Below, in pieces: positions 12,145-24,782 of a DNA stretch of 64,000 bases; the stretch's first letter is position 1, and every line of letters starts with the position of its first letter. Source of the stretch: Ectocarpus siliculosus (lineage: Eukaryota; Sar; Phaeophyceae; Ectocarpales; Ectocarpaceae); NCBI GenBank assembly GCA_000310025.1, contig FN649753.1, positions 40,150-104,149 of the forward strand, read 5' to 3'. Both the position numbers and the translations under genes were made by a program. Below the pieces are notes generated by a model that did no database searches, had not been told where the DNA came from, and saw nothing but the letters and a program-made list of their open reading frames with translations.

Positions 12145-14359
12145 CTCTCTGCAGTGACTCAAGATGCAGAGGGTGGGTGGATACGTGGAGGCCGCACGCG
12201 CGCTTTGAGCTTCTCGGTACGAGTGTATTGATGCGCGCAAGAGAGGGAGAGTGTATCCAAGGATTGTGAAACCATAGAGGTAGAAAGTGGGGTCTGTCAC
12301 AGGTTGTCCACCTCGAGGAAAAGCGACGCCATCCCGTGCGTCGGTGGGGATCGGCGTACACTGGCAGTGCCAACTAAGCCGCTGTTGCTTGTGGAGCCAC
12401 CAATCTGAACCACGGCGGTCAATTGTGGCGGGGTCTGCTCAAGAGTCTTTTTGTTCTGTTTCGAAATATTTTTTAGGTATGCTCGCCATTTGCTGTACGT
12501 GCATGTCGGTGGCATCGTGTTGTGGATTCTGGAGTAGACCTGACCTGAGATGGAAGCGTGGGCAACATGCACCGTCCGTCCGTCCGTGAGACAGGGCAAC
12601 TGACCCCAGTACGGTAGTCAAGACTCCATGTTGTCCGATATCCTCGGCCATGAGTTCCCTCCCGAGTTTCGCTCGTTCTAAGAGTAGATGCCGAAGGATA
12701 AGTTATGCGATATGGTATTGATGTACTTCCTCTTGTGACACCTTGTAGAGTATGCCGGCGTGTGAATGCCGCTATTGTAGCAGTGAGAGCTATGTACGCA
12801 TACGTTGTTTTTGTGCGTTTGCGGTACAGAGCTGCGTGACTGCTGTTTGTTCCTGCCTGCTTCATCTTAGAACAAAAAATCACTTGAACATTTGGATGTC
12901 GGTATCGTGCTGGCGTGGGCTGTTGAGATGGGCAGTGGTATGGGTGACGCAGCAACGAGGCTCTTCGAAGTTTTTTGTGTTTTTCGTGTACAGCTGTATA
13001 GATAGATGAGGTGTCTTGTTTGGGATGTATAGGTTCGTGGGTTGGGTGTAGACTAGACGCATGGGCGTCATTCAACACCGTTGGTGCCAACGTAGTGTTC
13101 TGCAACGAGCGAACTGTTAATTTCGAGTTGTCCATTGCATCGCAATTGTTACCCTTGTCAAGCTCGTCGCTGGACGTGTTGCTTTCGTGGCGTTGTGCCT
13201 GACAAAAGCTTTTTGTGGTCGTGTTTGCTCTGAAAGTTGCGATGGGGGTTGCGGAGTTGACGATAGTCTGTACTGTCAGTGTCAGTACATCCCGCAGACC
13301 TTTTTCGCACGCGGACACGCGTTTCGGAGTTTGTACAAGCCAAATGAAGTTGAAACCCTGTAACAAGATGGACCATCACCTGGGAACCACGAATAAAGTC
13401 AACTAATAGTTAAAGCAATAAAGGCGGGTGGGAACGGGCCATGTGAAGTCGATCGCTGCACGGGGTGAAATGGGTGTCAAAGCTTCCGCAACTGGTGGCA
13501 AGCAGAGACGAGGCTCTTTTGTCTCGGATCTTGAGGCTCTTGTATGAGCGGGAGGCATCTGCCAGCTTGGCTTCCAACAACAAGAATTCACAGTGTTCCG
13601 TGTTCTCTCCCCAAGCAGTCATGGACCTTAAACGCTTGCCCGAGCAAACGTGGCTGTCACGTTGTCCGACCATGTTCGCATTTTCATTCAACGCCAAAGA
13701 ATGGCGAGCTTGAGAATGGAGCGTCTACGCTGCTTTCAAGTTCTCGCCGAAATCGTCAGTAGTAGCAGTAGCAGCAAGCAGTCAATTACACATGGCACAC
13801 GTAATGTTCTGGAGGAAAAAACATGTCTTCACAAAAGAACCTTACGCTCTTCTGCTTGCTGATGCACAAAACACACAATTTGCAGCAATAACGTCCGTAG
13901 AGCTCTACTTTTTTCGACATAAAATTGCCAAACTGCCAACCGCTGAGATTCCCAAGGTTGGTCACAACGGGTTCAAAGGATCAAGCTCGGCATCAACCTG
14001 TCCCGTCGATCATTTGTGGGATAAAACCGTCTTCTACGACAGAGCAGCGCGCTTAGCCCGCACACTTAAATGTACCTGAAAAAATACGTCTCTCTACAGA
14101 ACGCGGCCAGGCTACCACCGCTGTTGGTACAAATTAGGCTGCAACGTGTTGGCAAAAATAACAAATACGAAAACGCCTGCCAAGCATGACACGGGGAGTA
14201 CAAGCCAGTGGTCGATTCGCCTCAAACCCATTCTACGCCGCGGAGGCGCAATACAACACGTACGGTCCCAACACGAGACAAGACTAGTTTAGAAGTCCCG
14301 TTCCCTGGTAAGGTAAGCAAGGCACCTATCCCGCGTCACCGCTCACCCCAACAGAAACA
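12145..14359. other. Long stretch between two genes, no firm gene
   Basis: It probably contains the 3' UTRs of the convergent ELM2-like gene and SmD3. The minus strand is open for 297 codons at 12473-13366, but the translation is rich in Thr, Ser, Arg and His and resembles nothing known. The plus-strand frame at 13465-13713 is listed separately. Confidence 0.4.
13465..13713 (+). CDS. Hypothetical open frame with coding-like composition
   Basis: The frame of 82 codons reads smoothly (DEALLSRILRLLYEREASA, then PTMFAFSFNAKEW). The last part vaguely recalls the short region before the ATPase domain in some AAA-type proteins, where a C-x(n)-GFS-L-x-K-x-W pattern is common. There is no ATG at its start and no phase-matched partner exon was found. 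It may be a gene remnant or chance. Confidence 0.2.
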   Translation: MKWVSKLPQLVASRDEALLSRILRLLYEREASASLASNNKNSQCSVFSPQAVMDLKRLPEQTWLSRCPTMFAFSFNAKEWRA

Positions 14360-16112
14360 TCACCGCTGGAATGGTGATGCCCCCCTACCGCCCCCGTAAC
14401 CTCCACCGCCACCGCTGCCACCGGGACCGTATGCACCGGCATTGCTCCCCCCGTAACCTCCAGATCCTCGTCCGCGCCCCCCTCCATCCCGCCCTCCGCC
14501 GAAAGGCGCCCCCCCTCCAAATCCTCGCCCTCCTCCGTCTCCTCTCCCGCCACCCATAGCAGCTGTGGAAGGTTTGCGCGATTTTATTCAGACGAGAGGG
14601 TGAGAAAAATGTTGGGTGTCAGGGCCACCACAACAGGGCGGGAGGGGAAAGCCATGCGTTGCTGGATCGAGAAAATGGTCCAGTTTTTCCGACGTTATCG
14701 CTCCAGAGCGTGGTACAGTACCATGGCAGCAGGAACCACGCCTTTTGGGAGCGAGAAGCTGCTGCGGTGGCGATAAAATCTCATACACTACTGACAACAG
14801 ACTCAAGCACGTCCATCCACTGAAAGAGACGTACTGTACTCCCTGCCGCGGGTTGGGATTCCTCAGTATCGTGTGACACAAATGCAAATTAGGGGGGGGG
14901 GGGGGGGGGTCAGGAAAACACGACTTGCAAATTTTCCCAACAGTTCGTTTTGCTTTGAATGACCTTTGCGGATGATCGCGGCTCGCTGTCCCTTGGCCCC
15001 CTCTGATGCCAGCACGGGGGGGTGCCCCTTGTACTTTCTCCCCTGCTTGATCCTCGCGAACATGGGCGCATTCCGCAGCATGTTTGGCACGATACAAAAT
15101 ACAATCTGGTTCCCGCGAATGTAGAGCTGTTGCAAGGTGCTTGTCTTCCCCCGGATGTTGGTCTTCACACAGTCCTGGGTGCGGAGGCGTGGGCGGTGGC
15201 GGTACGAGTAGGAGCGGAATACAGCAGGTTACTAAAGTGATGTTACCTTCAAGCGTGTATGCTGATATGTTCGTTCATTATGTTGTGTCCATCTCATTCG
15301 GTCTGCATGTCCGATCTGTAGCTTGCAACAAGGGCACCAGGTGGGAGCTCTGAACGGTCCGGGGGTGGGTGGGTGGAGCATCGTGGCTGATGCGAAGCGT
15401 GGAAGGAGCTTCGACCAACTAAATTCTAAATTGGTGTGAAGGCCTCGCCTGATAAACCAACCTCTTATCCATCACGTATCGCACGGCCACCAAAGGAGCA
15501 CGGGCATGGAAGATTTGCTAAGCGCAGCACTGGCGTGGGTATGGTACTCCAGGAGAGGTAATAGTATATATGCTGCATACAATTTTGGAATTCGTTCCGA
15601 CCCCCTAGAAATCAACCGGCCACCCGGAAGCGCAGCAACATTTTTTCTTGAGCGCTTGCGGCGGGTTGATGCGGCATCCCGGCTTCGACTCCCATCACTG
15701 AACAAAATATGAGCTGTGACCTACGCTAGATGCTTGCACCATATGACTGCCTGGTTGGAAAGAGCGATGCAACTGCCGTTTGAAAAACTGCCATGGGGTG
15801 CTCAGGATGGTCTTTGTCAGCTAACACACTTGTACAACGAGGCGTGCAATCCACCACCCTTCGAACGACCGTTTGTCTGGCTCCTAGGCACTACCCTTTG
15901 CCTCGTGGTCCAGCTGTTGGTTGTTCATTGTGGTCTATTTACGATGCTGCTGCTGTAGTCTGCAGCAGCAGCAGGGGTAAACACACGCGCACCTTGAGCA
16001 CGAGGTTCATGCTATCCTCCGCCTCGTCCAGCACTCCTCGGCACACCTCGCCGTTCTTCAGCTCTACGGTAATGATACCCCCTTCCGCGTCGTGCAGAAG
16101 GATGATGGGCAT
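14360..16112 (-). CDS. SNRPD3: Small nuclear ribonucleoprotein SmD3
   Basis: Three minus-strand exons, 16112-15993, 15174-14964 and 14562-14360, join in phase (AAG|GAC and G|CT) to give 177 residues. The Sm1 motif is complete ([20 protein letters not shown], then [10 protein letters not shown]) and Sm2 follows in the next exon ([20 protein letters not shown]); human SmD3 has [20 protein letters not shown]. The last exon is an RGG/GGY-rich tail; human SmD3 also ends in RG repeats, which are the targets of symmetric arginine dimethylation. SmD3 is part of the heptameric Sm ring on U1, U2, U4 and U5 snRNAs in the nucleus. The start is uncertain: the frame is open to an acceptor-like site at 16130, and GIG before the chosen Met matches SIG at the human N-terminus, so a tiny upstream exon probably supplies the true Met. 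Confidence 0.9.
14892..14909 (+). repeat. Poly-G run of 18 bases in a SmD3 intron
   Basis: Eighteen consecutive G bases on the plus strand, which is poly-C on the SmD3 sense strand. It lies in the intron between the Sm2 exon and the RGG exon, about 55 bases from the donor. Confidence 0.95.
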
Positions 16113-16129
16113 ACCGATGCCGGCATTGC

Positions 16130-16939
16130 CTGTGACAGACACTGGTTGCACGCGGTGCCGTCCGTCGCAACAAGAAAGGCAGGGCAGAGAGAGAGGGAGA
16201 AAAAGAGAGCGGTGCGGAGGTTAGACTTTGAGAGTAAGGGGTATGCATAGGAGGGGGTTGAAAGCGTGCGCAAAAACGTAGATCACAGCATAACCGTTTG
16301 GCCTCCTGTACGACTGAAGCAATACATATGAGGATTAATCACCAAGGTTCGTCAGCACTGTCTACTGGACGCAAGATAATGGTGGTTGTGATACGCGGCT
16401 TTGATGCCTCGTAGCTCGAATGTCAGAGGCGCTCCCTCTCGCGCCAAATCCAGCCACACCAATCTTGATTCAGCTCACTTTTGAAAACAGCTCAAATCTA
16501 GCCACGGCGTTGCTTTAACAGTGACAGATCTCCGGCGAGCTGGTGCCAACTCTCCCGTCCTATCGATAGCTTGGGGTAGTAGCGCCGTGCAGCTTGTGGC
16601 AGGATGATGGTATGGTGTACACCGGATGGTACACGCGTTGACCCACGGTTAGGGGTTCCGTGAATGGGAGAGGGGCTCCGCATGTTGTAGATCTGAGGAA
16701 CACTGTCGAAAACGGAGATGATCGCACCCGCGACAGGGCCACTGCAAGACTGCAAGCAAGGCGCCAAGCACACTATCAGCATCTTCGATAGCACTGGAGT
16801 GATTGCATCAGCAGTGTGTGTGGAGTAGCGAAGCCGGAATCCCCAAAACATTGCACAGGAGAGGTTTTTGCTCCTGAGGTCTCCCAGTTTGCCCACAGGT
16901 AGCACTCCCGAGAGAGAAGGCCACAGCAGATAGGTCGAG
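16130..16939. promoter_or_regulatory. Shared spacer between divergent SmD3 and Rpn6 genes
   Basis: SmD3 runs leftward and Rpn6 rightward from this 0.8 kb region, so both promoters should lie here, along with a likely short 5' exon of SmD3. No TATA box or other clear motif can be assigned by eye. The regulatory role is inferred from gene arrangement alone. Confidence 0.45.
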
Positions 16940-19900
16940 ATGTGGCAACCAGAGGTCGTCGGGATGGACGTGGACGGGGAGGCCGTCGAGGAGTATGACG
17001 AGGGGAGAGATCTGCGAAAGAAGCTCGACGAGATCACGGCCGCGCTCGGCGAAACGGGAGACCAGGCGGCGGCGATACTGGGCTACCGCGAGGTGCTCGA
17101 CTACGTGTGCACAGACGCGGCCGGGCCGTCAGAGAGCGTGGGGAAAGTGAAGGAGGAGGCCATCTACGGGCTGGCCAAGGCATACGCGGATTCCAGGCGG
17201 TGCGTGCTTTGGTCGTTTGTTGGGTGGAATCGCTACTGCTGGTGTTGCTAGACGTTGTCCATTCTCCTCTTTTGTTCAAAGTCTGGCGAATAGACACTTT
17301 GCCTAATTGCCCTGGCATGCCTGCCTTGTACTGTAAACTAGTTGTCCAGCAGCCTTGCGCAAAGGGTGCACAAGCACAGCGTTCTCATTAGACTAGATGC
17401 CGTGTTGTTCGTTCGTGTCACATTATATACATGTCATAGGAGGTGCGTTGCTGCTCGAGGCCCCCTCTCCTGGAACCCGTATTGGTGGTACATCGCTCAT
17501 GTTGTGTGCATATCAGGTCGAACGGCAACATTTTCAATGCCTCTACTTGTAGTCTTGTAGATGTGAACCGGTGACTTTTGGCACTGCTGCGAACAGAGGC
17601 GTGGAGATTTCGTGTGGGAAAGCAGTTAATGCCCACGAAGGAATCGCTCACGCCGTCCTCCGACCTTTTTGTCTGAGTCCGCTCGGTCGTAGTTGGCATG
17701 TGGCGACAAAGCAAATTGACCCTACCTCCTGCGGCGTTACCTCTTGCCTCAAAGAATTTTCGACTCTTGTACGCGAGTTGGGTTCCAACGTCTGGAAACT
17801 CCGCGAGAGCTGAGATTTTGCTTTGGTGTGTATGCAAAGCAGATTTGGTAAGTCTGCGAATACATTTGGCGCATGACAACAATCAATTCAAGCTTAAACC
17901 AAGCTACACATAAGCTTGTACGGGTAAGGAACGACAAATGACGCACCCCTTATTCTCCGGGCGGACGGACGCCATGCTCGTCGAAGAAGAACGACTTCAT
18001 CCTTCACGATCACCAGCCGCATGCATTCCCACACCCTTGCCTATTTGGATGTTTGGACAAAGCAACTGTTGCTGCAGAGTGTGGCGTCTGCTCGTCGCAA
18101 AGTCAACGTCCTTGTCACGGCCTTCGAGTGAGGACCGGGGTTATGGCGTAACCCTCACCGTTTCCCCGAACGTTTCCAACAAATGATAGGTTTTCGGATG
18201 TGGTGGACCTCCTCAAGACGGCGTCGCCGTTCTTCGGAACGATCCCTAAGGCCCGAACGGCCAAGATCGTCCGCACGATCATCGATATCGTGTCAAAGGT
18301 CCCGGACTCTTTGGAGCTGCAGGATGCCCTGTGCCGCCAGGTGGTGGCGTGGTGCAAGACGGAGAAGCGGAACTTTTTGAGGCAACGCATCCAGAGCCGA
18401 CAAGCTGGTCTGGTGAGAGACAATGATCGATATCGCGAGCTATTGACGTGCATTGAACGAGACGGGCATCGAGAAAATGGGTGGGGGTGTTGTTCGCGAA
18501 ACATGTAGAGATGGGTGTTGTGGGGGGGACGATGAGAAATAGATAAAGACAACGAGATCGGGAACGAGAGAGGCTTGCCAGAACACACAACCTCTGTTGA
18601 TGGTGGCAAGCAGCTTGTGGTTGTACGGCTGATTTGTTGGCGTGTCTGGATTTAGAAAAGCTGTGTCCGGGGTGTATTGCTCCACCAGTGTGGTACTACA
18701 GTAGTGCTGCAGCAGCAACAGGGTGGGATATCAACACAAGCCAAGTCCCTCCCGTGCGAGCTTTTTTCTAGTTGCCTTTCGCTGGGCATGGCTTATTGCC
18801 GGAAAATACAGACTCCAGTTATTTCGGGAACGGCGTTGCTTTGTTGTCGCTGTGTTCCGATTCAAACAGCATCCTGGCCGTGTTCTCGTACCTCTTCTTC
18901 CGTATTGCGCAATAAACGACACAAACTCCCGTCATCACGGGGGCTAGTCCTAAGATGAGCTGCGATAGAAGCAGTACCATAAAACTTGCGGGCGACCGGA
19001 CTATGCGTGCGATAGGTTTCTAGACATCGATTGCTCCACGACGAGGAGGGTGCGAAAACCGACCGACACGTGTAAGGAATGGTATCGACGAGGTCTTTCC
19101 AAAACCTCGGCATCGGCAGCTTGTTGGTTGTGGAGCAATCGAGCTGTAACATCGATCGCACGCCTGTGCTTCCGTCCACACTTTGACGATACTCCCAGAA
19201 AAGTTGCGCCACTCGAAAGTTTATCCTTCTAGAAGGACCACGAATGACTCCTTCGGGAAAGGAAAGAAGGGGAAGCCTAAAAGGGGGAGTGGGGCCACTT
19301 TTCTTAACCTCGGACGATGAGAAACGTGACAGCATGGCTTGAACGGACACTCCGATCGGCCGAAGAAGAAAGATATTCAAACGCCAGTGTCCGCTTCTTT
19401 CTCCTCAATTGACGGGCCGTGTAAGACTATTTTGTTACCGCCACAGCGGTGCGGTGCTGTTTTCCGCGTCGTTTGGTGTCCTCATAGCCTCCATCCAGCC
19501 TTCTTAGCGTAGCCCCAGGCTTCTCGTCTAGCTCGTACCACGGGAGGTGCCGCTCCGGCCTCAACGTCTCGTCTTCGGGAATATGCCACGATTTTTATCC
19601 AGCTGTTCGAGCAAGGCAAGTACCAGAACGCGGTGGCGCTGCTGAACAAGCTCCTCCGTGAGCTGAAGCGCATGGACGACAAGCAGCTCCTCGTGGAGAC
19701 GCACCTCGTCGAGGCCAGGGTGCACAACGCCCTGAGAAACACGCCCAAGGCCAAGGCGGCCCTTACCGCCGCAAGAACCGCGGGGAACTCCATCTACATC
19801 TCACCGATCATGCAGGTGTGGTTTGGTTGGTGCGTTGTGTTCAGACCGCCTCGGCTGTAGCGCTGGGCATTGTTGCAGGCTTCCTTTAGTCTTGCCTTCC

Positions 19901-22900
19901 GGGGCGAAGCCGCAACTCCCACGCTGGGGAGGTCCCTGACTGGAGGGCTATGGAATTCCTGCTTCATTTGTTTATGACTTTTTTGAAGAGGCGGCGGCCT
20001 TTTCGGTCTGTGATGCCCGGAATCCCCCGTGCATGATGTGTTTGTTTTATCGGGGTCTGAAAACATGCCTGTGGTCAACGCTCAACTAGGTTGTTGAAAA
20101 CGAAACGTGTTAGTGGTCATGCTGCGGCAGCCTGCAAAGCGTCTTCTTTGCTTGATTATCCTGTGGCCCCCACAATTTTTTTATTCGTGTTTGGCAACAA
20201 CTGTGAACATCGAGACAGAGCAAGATTCAGGAGGAGACTTTTTTTTTCTCCACGGGAAACACCTCTCTGTGTCTTGGTGTGTGCACACACTAGCACTAGC
20301 TCTGCTGGGCCGGAGCTTCGCGTTTTGTCGGATTGTCTCGCCCCGTGTTTACTTACCTCTGCCTTCGTTGATTTTTTGTGCGGCAACTATACATTGTAAC
20401 CGCGTACATACCTGGTACTTTGAAACAGGCGGAGCTAGACGACATGTCGGGGACACTTCACTGCGAGGAGGGCGACTACAAGACGTCCTTCTCCTACTTC
20501 TTGGAGTCGTACGAGGCCTTCGACTCACAGGAGGACTCGCGGGCTCTGCGATCTCTCAAGGTTCGTCGTTTGTCAACGGTCATTGAGAAGTCAGAGTTTG
20601 CAGACATCGAATTATCTAGTCAAGACCCTTGGACGTCGGATCCACGATGTGGGACAGAAAATACGCGGATTATTCATGCTTAATCAATTTTGCTGCGTAG
20701 ACTACTGCTTCGAGCCGAGCACATCTGCAGCGATGGGGTGTTGTTCTGTTTTTGTAGTGTGTTCCAACTCGTGACGATCGTGTTGCTCTATTCCGTGCTT
20801 ACTGGACTGTACCACGGTGCAGCCGTTAGTGGTCGCTCTCGCCACGCATGCAGGTTCCATGGCTCTCTCCCATTTCATTATGCCTCCCTCCCCCCCGCCC
20901 TCTCTACGCGGTGCAGTACATGCTGCTGTGCAAGGTGCTGCAAGGATCGGCGAGCGAAGTGGGGGCAATTTTGGCGGGGAAGTGGGGCGTGAAGCACACC
21001 GGGGCGGAACTTGACGCCATGTCGGAAGTCGCGAAATCGGCCAAGAACAGGTGTGCATGTGTGCGTTTGTGCAGCCGGCTGACCAATGAAAAGCCGCCAG
21101 CCTCAGTGCGACGTAAAATGGATCACGCTCCTGAATGCCATGGTCTGGGACCATGTGAGGGGGGGTCACGGGGGCTATTCTCCGGATTGAAGACAGAAAC
21201 GGTTGCAGATCAAGAAAAATGCACGTGTCTTATGTGTGTGCGTGTTTGTGTTTGGAATTAGGACCAATCACGTTAGCCCGCCGTCGGCGGCGGGTTGCTC
21301 GATGTGCTCGAGCTATTTTTGCCGCAGCAACGGCTCTCCGCTTTTTTGAGGCCTCCTGTGATATTTGATACTTCTCGAAGTATCATTTTTCCGTTGCTGG
21401 GCTGTTTGAGCAGAGTGAGATCGGTCCTGCCCTGTTCCTGACCGAAATCATTCTGGAATGTACCCACCACCCTGCTTATGTACCATGGAGGTTCTTCTGC
21501 ACCCCCGGCTTATGTAACGGTGGTGCGTGTATACCTCCCGTCTTTTCTCTGCGGCCGCTGCGTGCTTCCGTCATCAACCTATCACCACACCTGTTCGGAT
21601 GCGACCTTTGCCTTTTCTTTGCTCAATTAAGGTCGTTGGAAGAGTTCGACGCGGCGGTGTCGGTTCACGGGAAGACCCTGGAGAAGGACCTGCTCATCAA
21701 GCACCACCTCGGGATCCTCTACGATCAGCTCCTGGAATCGAACTTGCTGAAAATCATCCAGGTATGACACGTCCCGCGTCCGCAAGCCTCTCGACGTGCG
21801 TGCGGAGCAATCGATCGTCCTATTAACGCGTTTGTGTGGCTTAGTGCGGTTGGTGCGCGGCTTGTGACCTCTGGCTAGACGTTTCGAACAGGCTCACATC
21901 GGCGTTGAAGTCAAATGCAAACGTTAACGACGAGAAGAAGGAAACGGTAGCGGAGGTTTGGCTGCTGCTCCTCCTGTCGTGTGCCTCTACTGCAAGTCTT
22001 GCCTCCCCCGCCGCCGCCGCCACCCTTGCGGTAATACCTTTTTTCGCGACCGCCGTCCCTGCCCCGACAATGAACGCCGCAGCCGTTCAGCTGCGTAGAG
22101 CTCGACCACGTGGCGGAGCTGATCAAGCTGCCGGTGGATAAGGTGGAGCTGAAGCTTAGCCAGATGATCTTGGACAAGAAGCTGCTGGGCATCCTGGACC
22201 AGGGTAAGGGACAGCTCGTCATCTACGAGGAGGCCGTCGGGGACAAGGTGAGTTTCATCGGACGCTGCTTGGCATGCGCTGTTTCTGCTACTGCTACTGC
22301 TACTGCTACTGCTACTGCTGTTGCTGCGGCTGCGGCTGCTGTTTAGCGGCCTTGTGTGTCGGTTTCCGTGTGGTTTCTACGTCTTGGTTTTTGCGAACTG
22401 GTTGTTTGCAGGTATATAGTTTTCTGCTTTCGTTCCGCTGGCTAAGGCCCATCTCGTGGTTGTACGCAAGCTCGCAAGCTATGCTACGGTTGGAGATGAG
22501 TGCAACGTTGTCGGATGTTGGTTGTATAACTTCGTTTGGATAGGTGGCAGCGTAGCACAGGGAGACAAGGTGTGGGCTGGGGAAATTGGAGATGCCCTAC
22601 AAATCCATTTGTTGGTATCGAAACGAGGCCATGTCTTTTCGAGCTGCTATCTCATGTACTGCAAGTGCTGATCGAAGAGAACTGGAGGTTGCCCCCCCAA
22701 GCGCCTGCCTCTCAATGAGGTGTCTGATTTGGTGGCGACGCCAAGTGTTGTTCGTTGCCTCTTTGCGTTCCCGCTCGCCCCGACTCCGTCATGCTGAATT
22801 TGCACATCGGGCCTGTCTGCTAAACGCAGGCACGCTTGGGGCCTTGCAATGATCTGTAGCAGCGTCTCCAACGAGAGTTGCTCCTGTCCCTCACGACCGC

Positions 22901-23042
22901 GTGATGTGCTCTTCTTGTGCCGCCGTTGCCAAATCAACCATTTCAGGTTTTCACGGACGGGCTGGAGGTCATGTCCAACATGGGGGCCGTTGTCAACAGC
23001 CTCTTTTCTCGTGTACAGAAAAATCTCGTGCAGACAATCTGA
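16940..23042 (+). CDS. PSMD11: 26S proteasome regulatory subunit Rpn6 (PSMD11)
   Basis: Eight exons join in phase: 16940-17199, 18190-18412, 19603-19815, 20429-20560, 20917-21050, 21632-21761, 22083-22247 and 22947-23042 (stop TGA), giving 450 residues; human PSMD11 has 422. Family blocks appear in order: [97 protein letters not shown] and the PCI-domain core [20 protein letters not shown]. Rpn6 is a lid subunit built from helical repeats followed by a PCI domain; it clamps the lid to the 20S core through Rpt6 and alpha2. All expected segments are present and the exon joins reproduce the human spacing exactly, for example [23 protein letters not shown]. An in-frame Met at 16964 ([10 protein letters not shown]) is an alternative start. 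Confidence 0.95.
22284..22345 (+). repeat. (CTACTG)n-type microsatellite in an Rpn6 intron
   Basis: Repeated CTACTG hexamers grading into CTGTTG and CGGCTG, just after the donor of the exon ending at 22247. Confidence 0.9.
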
Positions 23043-24743
23043 ATGGAACGCAAAGAGGCACGTGGGCGCAACCGGCGCAGGGCTCGCGCGCCCTCAAGGT
23101 TGTTTTTTTGTTGTTTTCGGCCTCGGGCAGGGCGCACGTGATTTGGCTGCACTGTTGAGGGTGTGGCTGACAGAGTACTGGTGGCCGGTCGTTTGTTGTA
23201 CAACCGGAAGGATGAGAAGTGGTCATGCGAGAGAGAGAGAGATGTCAAACGCATTGTGTAGAGAAGCAAGGCCAGTCTGCATGTCTGGGGGCTGAAAACC
23301 CTTCACTAGGGTTGGGAAGTCCCTTTGGTACGGGTTTCGTATCGAGCATCCAGCACAGCAGCTACATGGCGTTTCCGTACACACACGAGTGAACAGCTGC
23401 AGCTTATCTTGCTGACAACGCTGCATGACGCACCTCGTGAAGGAAGGGTGTTTTTTTTCCAGTAAAGGTGGTGCCGCCCTTTATACTGTCTGCTGCCGTC
23501 CACGGACTGCTGCGCCTGCATGGCAACAACTCACGGGACATTTCCTCAAGAAATATCCTCTCTCGCCGATTTTTTTTTTTCATTCTCTGGCTAGTCAGGG
23601 CTTGTGTGCGTGGGACACGCACCGCACCCCCTCAATTATGTGTCTTCCCAAAGATCGGAAAAGATTCAGCACCCTACAGTAGTTTCGGGTAGGCATCCCG
23701 AGCGTTTACGGACATTGTATCCGAGCCAACTCGAATGCCGTCTGATGACGCATCTCGCTGCTCCCTTCCTGTGCGACAAACAACACCCAGAGGCTTGCTC
23801 CAAAGGTAGGAGGGGGTTCCACGAAAAAGCACCCCCGGGGAAAAAATATGTTTCGCTCTCGTTGTTCTGTTCATACCGTTTGGAGCGGGCCATGTAGCCA
23901 TGTAGCCCAGACCTGGGGCTGGATGCTTTCGCAATCTGTCCGTCCTGGCAAGAGCAAAATTGATTGCCACTGATCGGTAGACTGGGTCTCCTTGCGGCAC
24001 CGTACGGCATGCCAGCGGCGTTGCGCACCGGCAAACTTGTGCCAACAACGCAAGTCATGTTATTATTCGCGAGAGTGCCGAGGTGGTTTTCACGATGGTT
24101 TCTCGGTGGAAACTGTTCCGTTTGAAAAAAAACGAAACTGCACCAGAGGCAACAAATACGGCACTGGGGTGCTGGGGTGCCTTGCAGTGCTTGCATTTGT
24201 GACTTGATTTGGTGTGGACGCTCCGGGGGTAGCCTGCTTTTTTTTTTCTTTTTGTTTTCTTAATATGACACAACGAATCCATCTCTATCATAGAGTCTGA
24301 GACAGATTAGCAATGAATTCATAGGGTCAGAAAGTACCTGTATGTGTCTACGGTTTCCCAGACAGCATATAGGGACGCCCGAAGTCATTCAACGGTGGGG
24401 TTAGCTTAGGGAGCGGGAACAATATCGCCCACAACGTAGATACTGATTTTTCGCTCAAGGATTAGGGAGTGAGTTCAGGGTCTCGAAGAACGCTGCTGGC
24501 GATGGGTGTGAATGTGCGAATTATAGGGCTGACCTGTAATGTGCCGAGCCCAGTAGGGGCAGTGGCGAATTGGAGAGCTCTCGAGGGACAGCAAGCAGTG
24601 GCGTCGAAAGTGGAAAGGAAGAGTCGCCGTTGGTTGATACCACGTCAACATCAAGAGCGTAGATACATCTTGCGCGCGCGGGCTTTTGCTCATAGGCATG
24701 GTTGGGGCGACCAACAGACAGTGGGGGAGGGGCTTGAAAGGGA

Positions 24744-24782
<39 letters not shown>

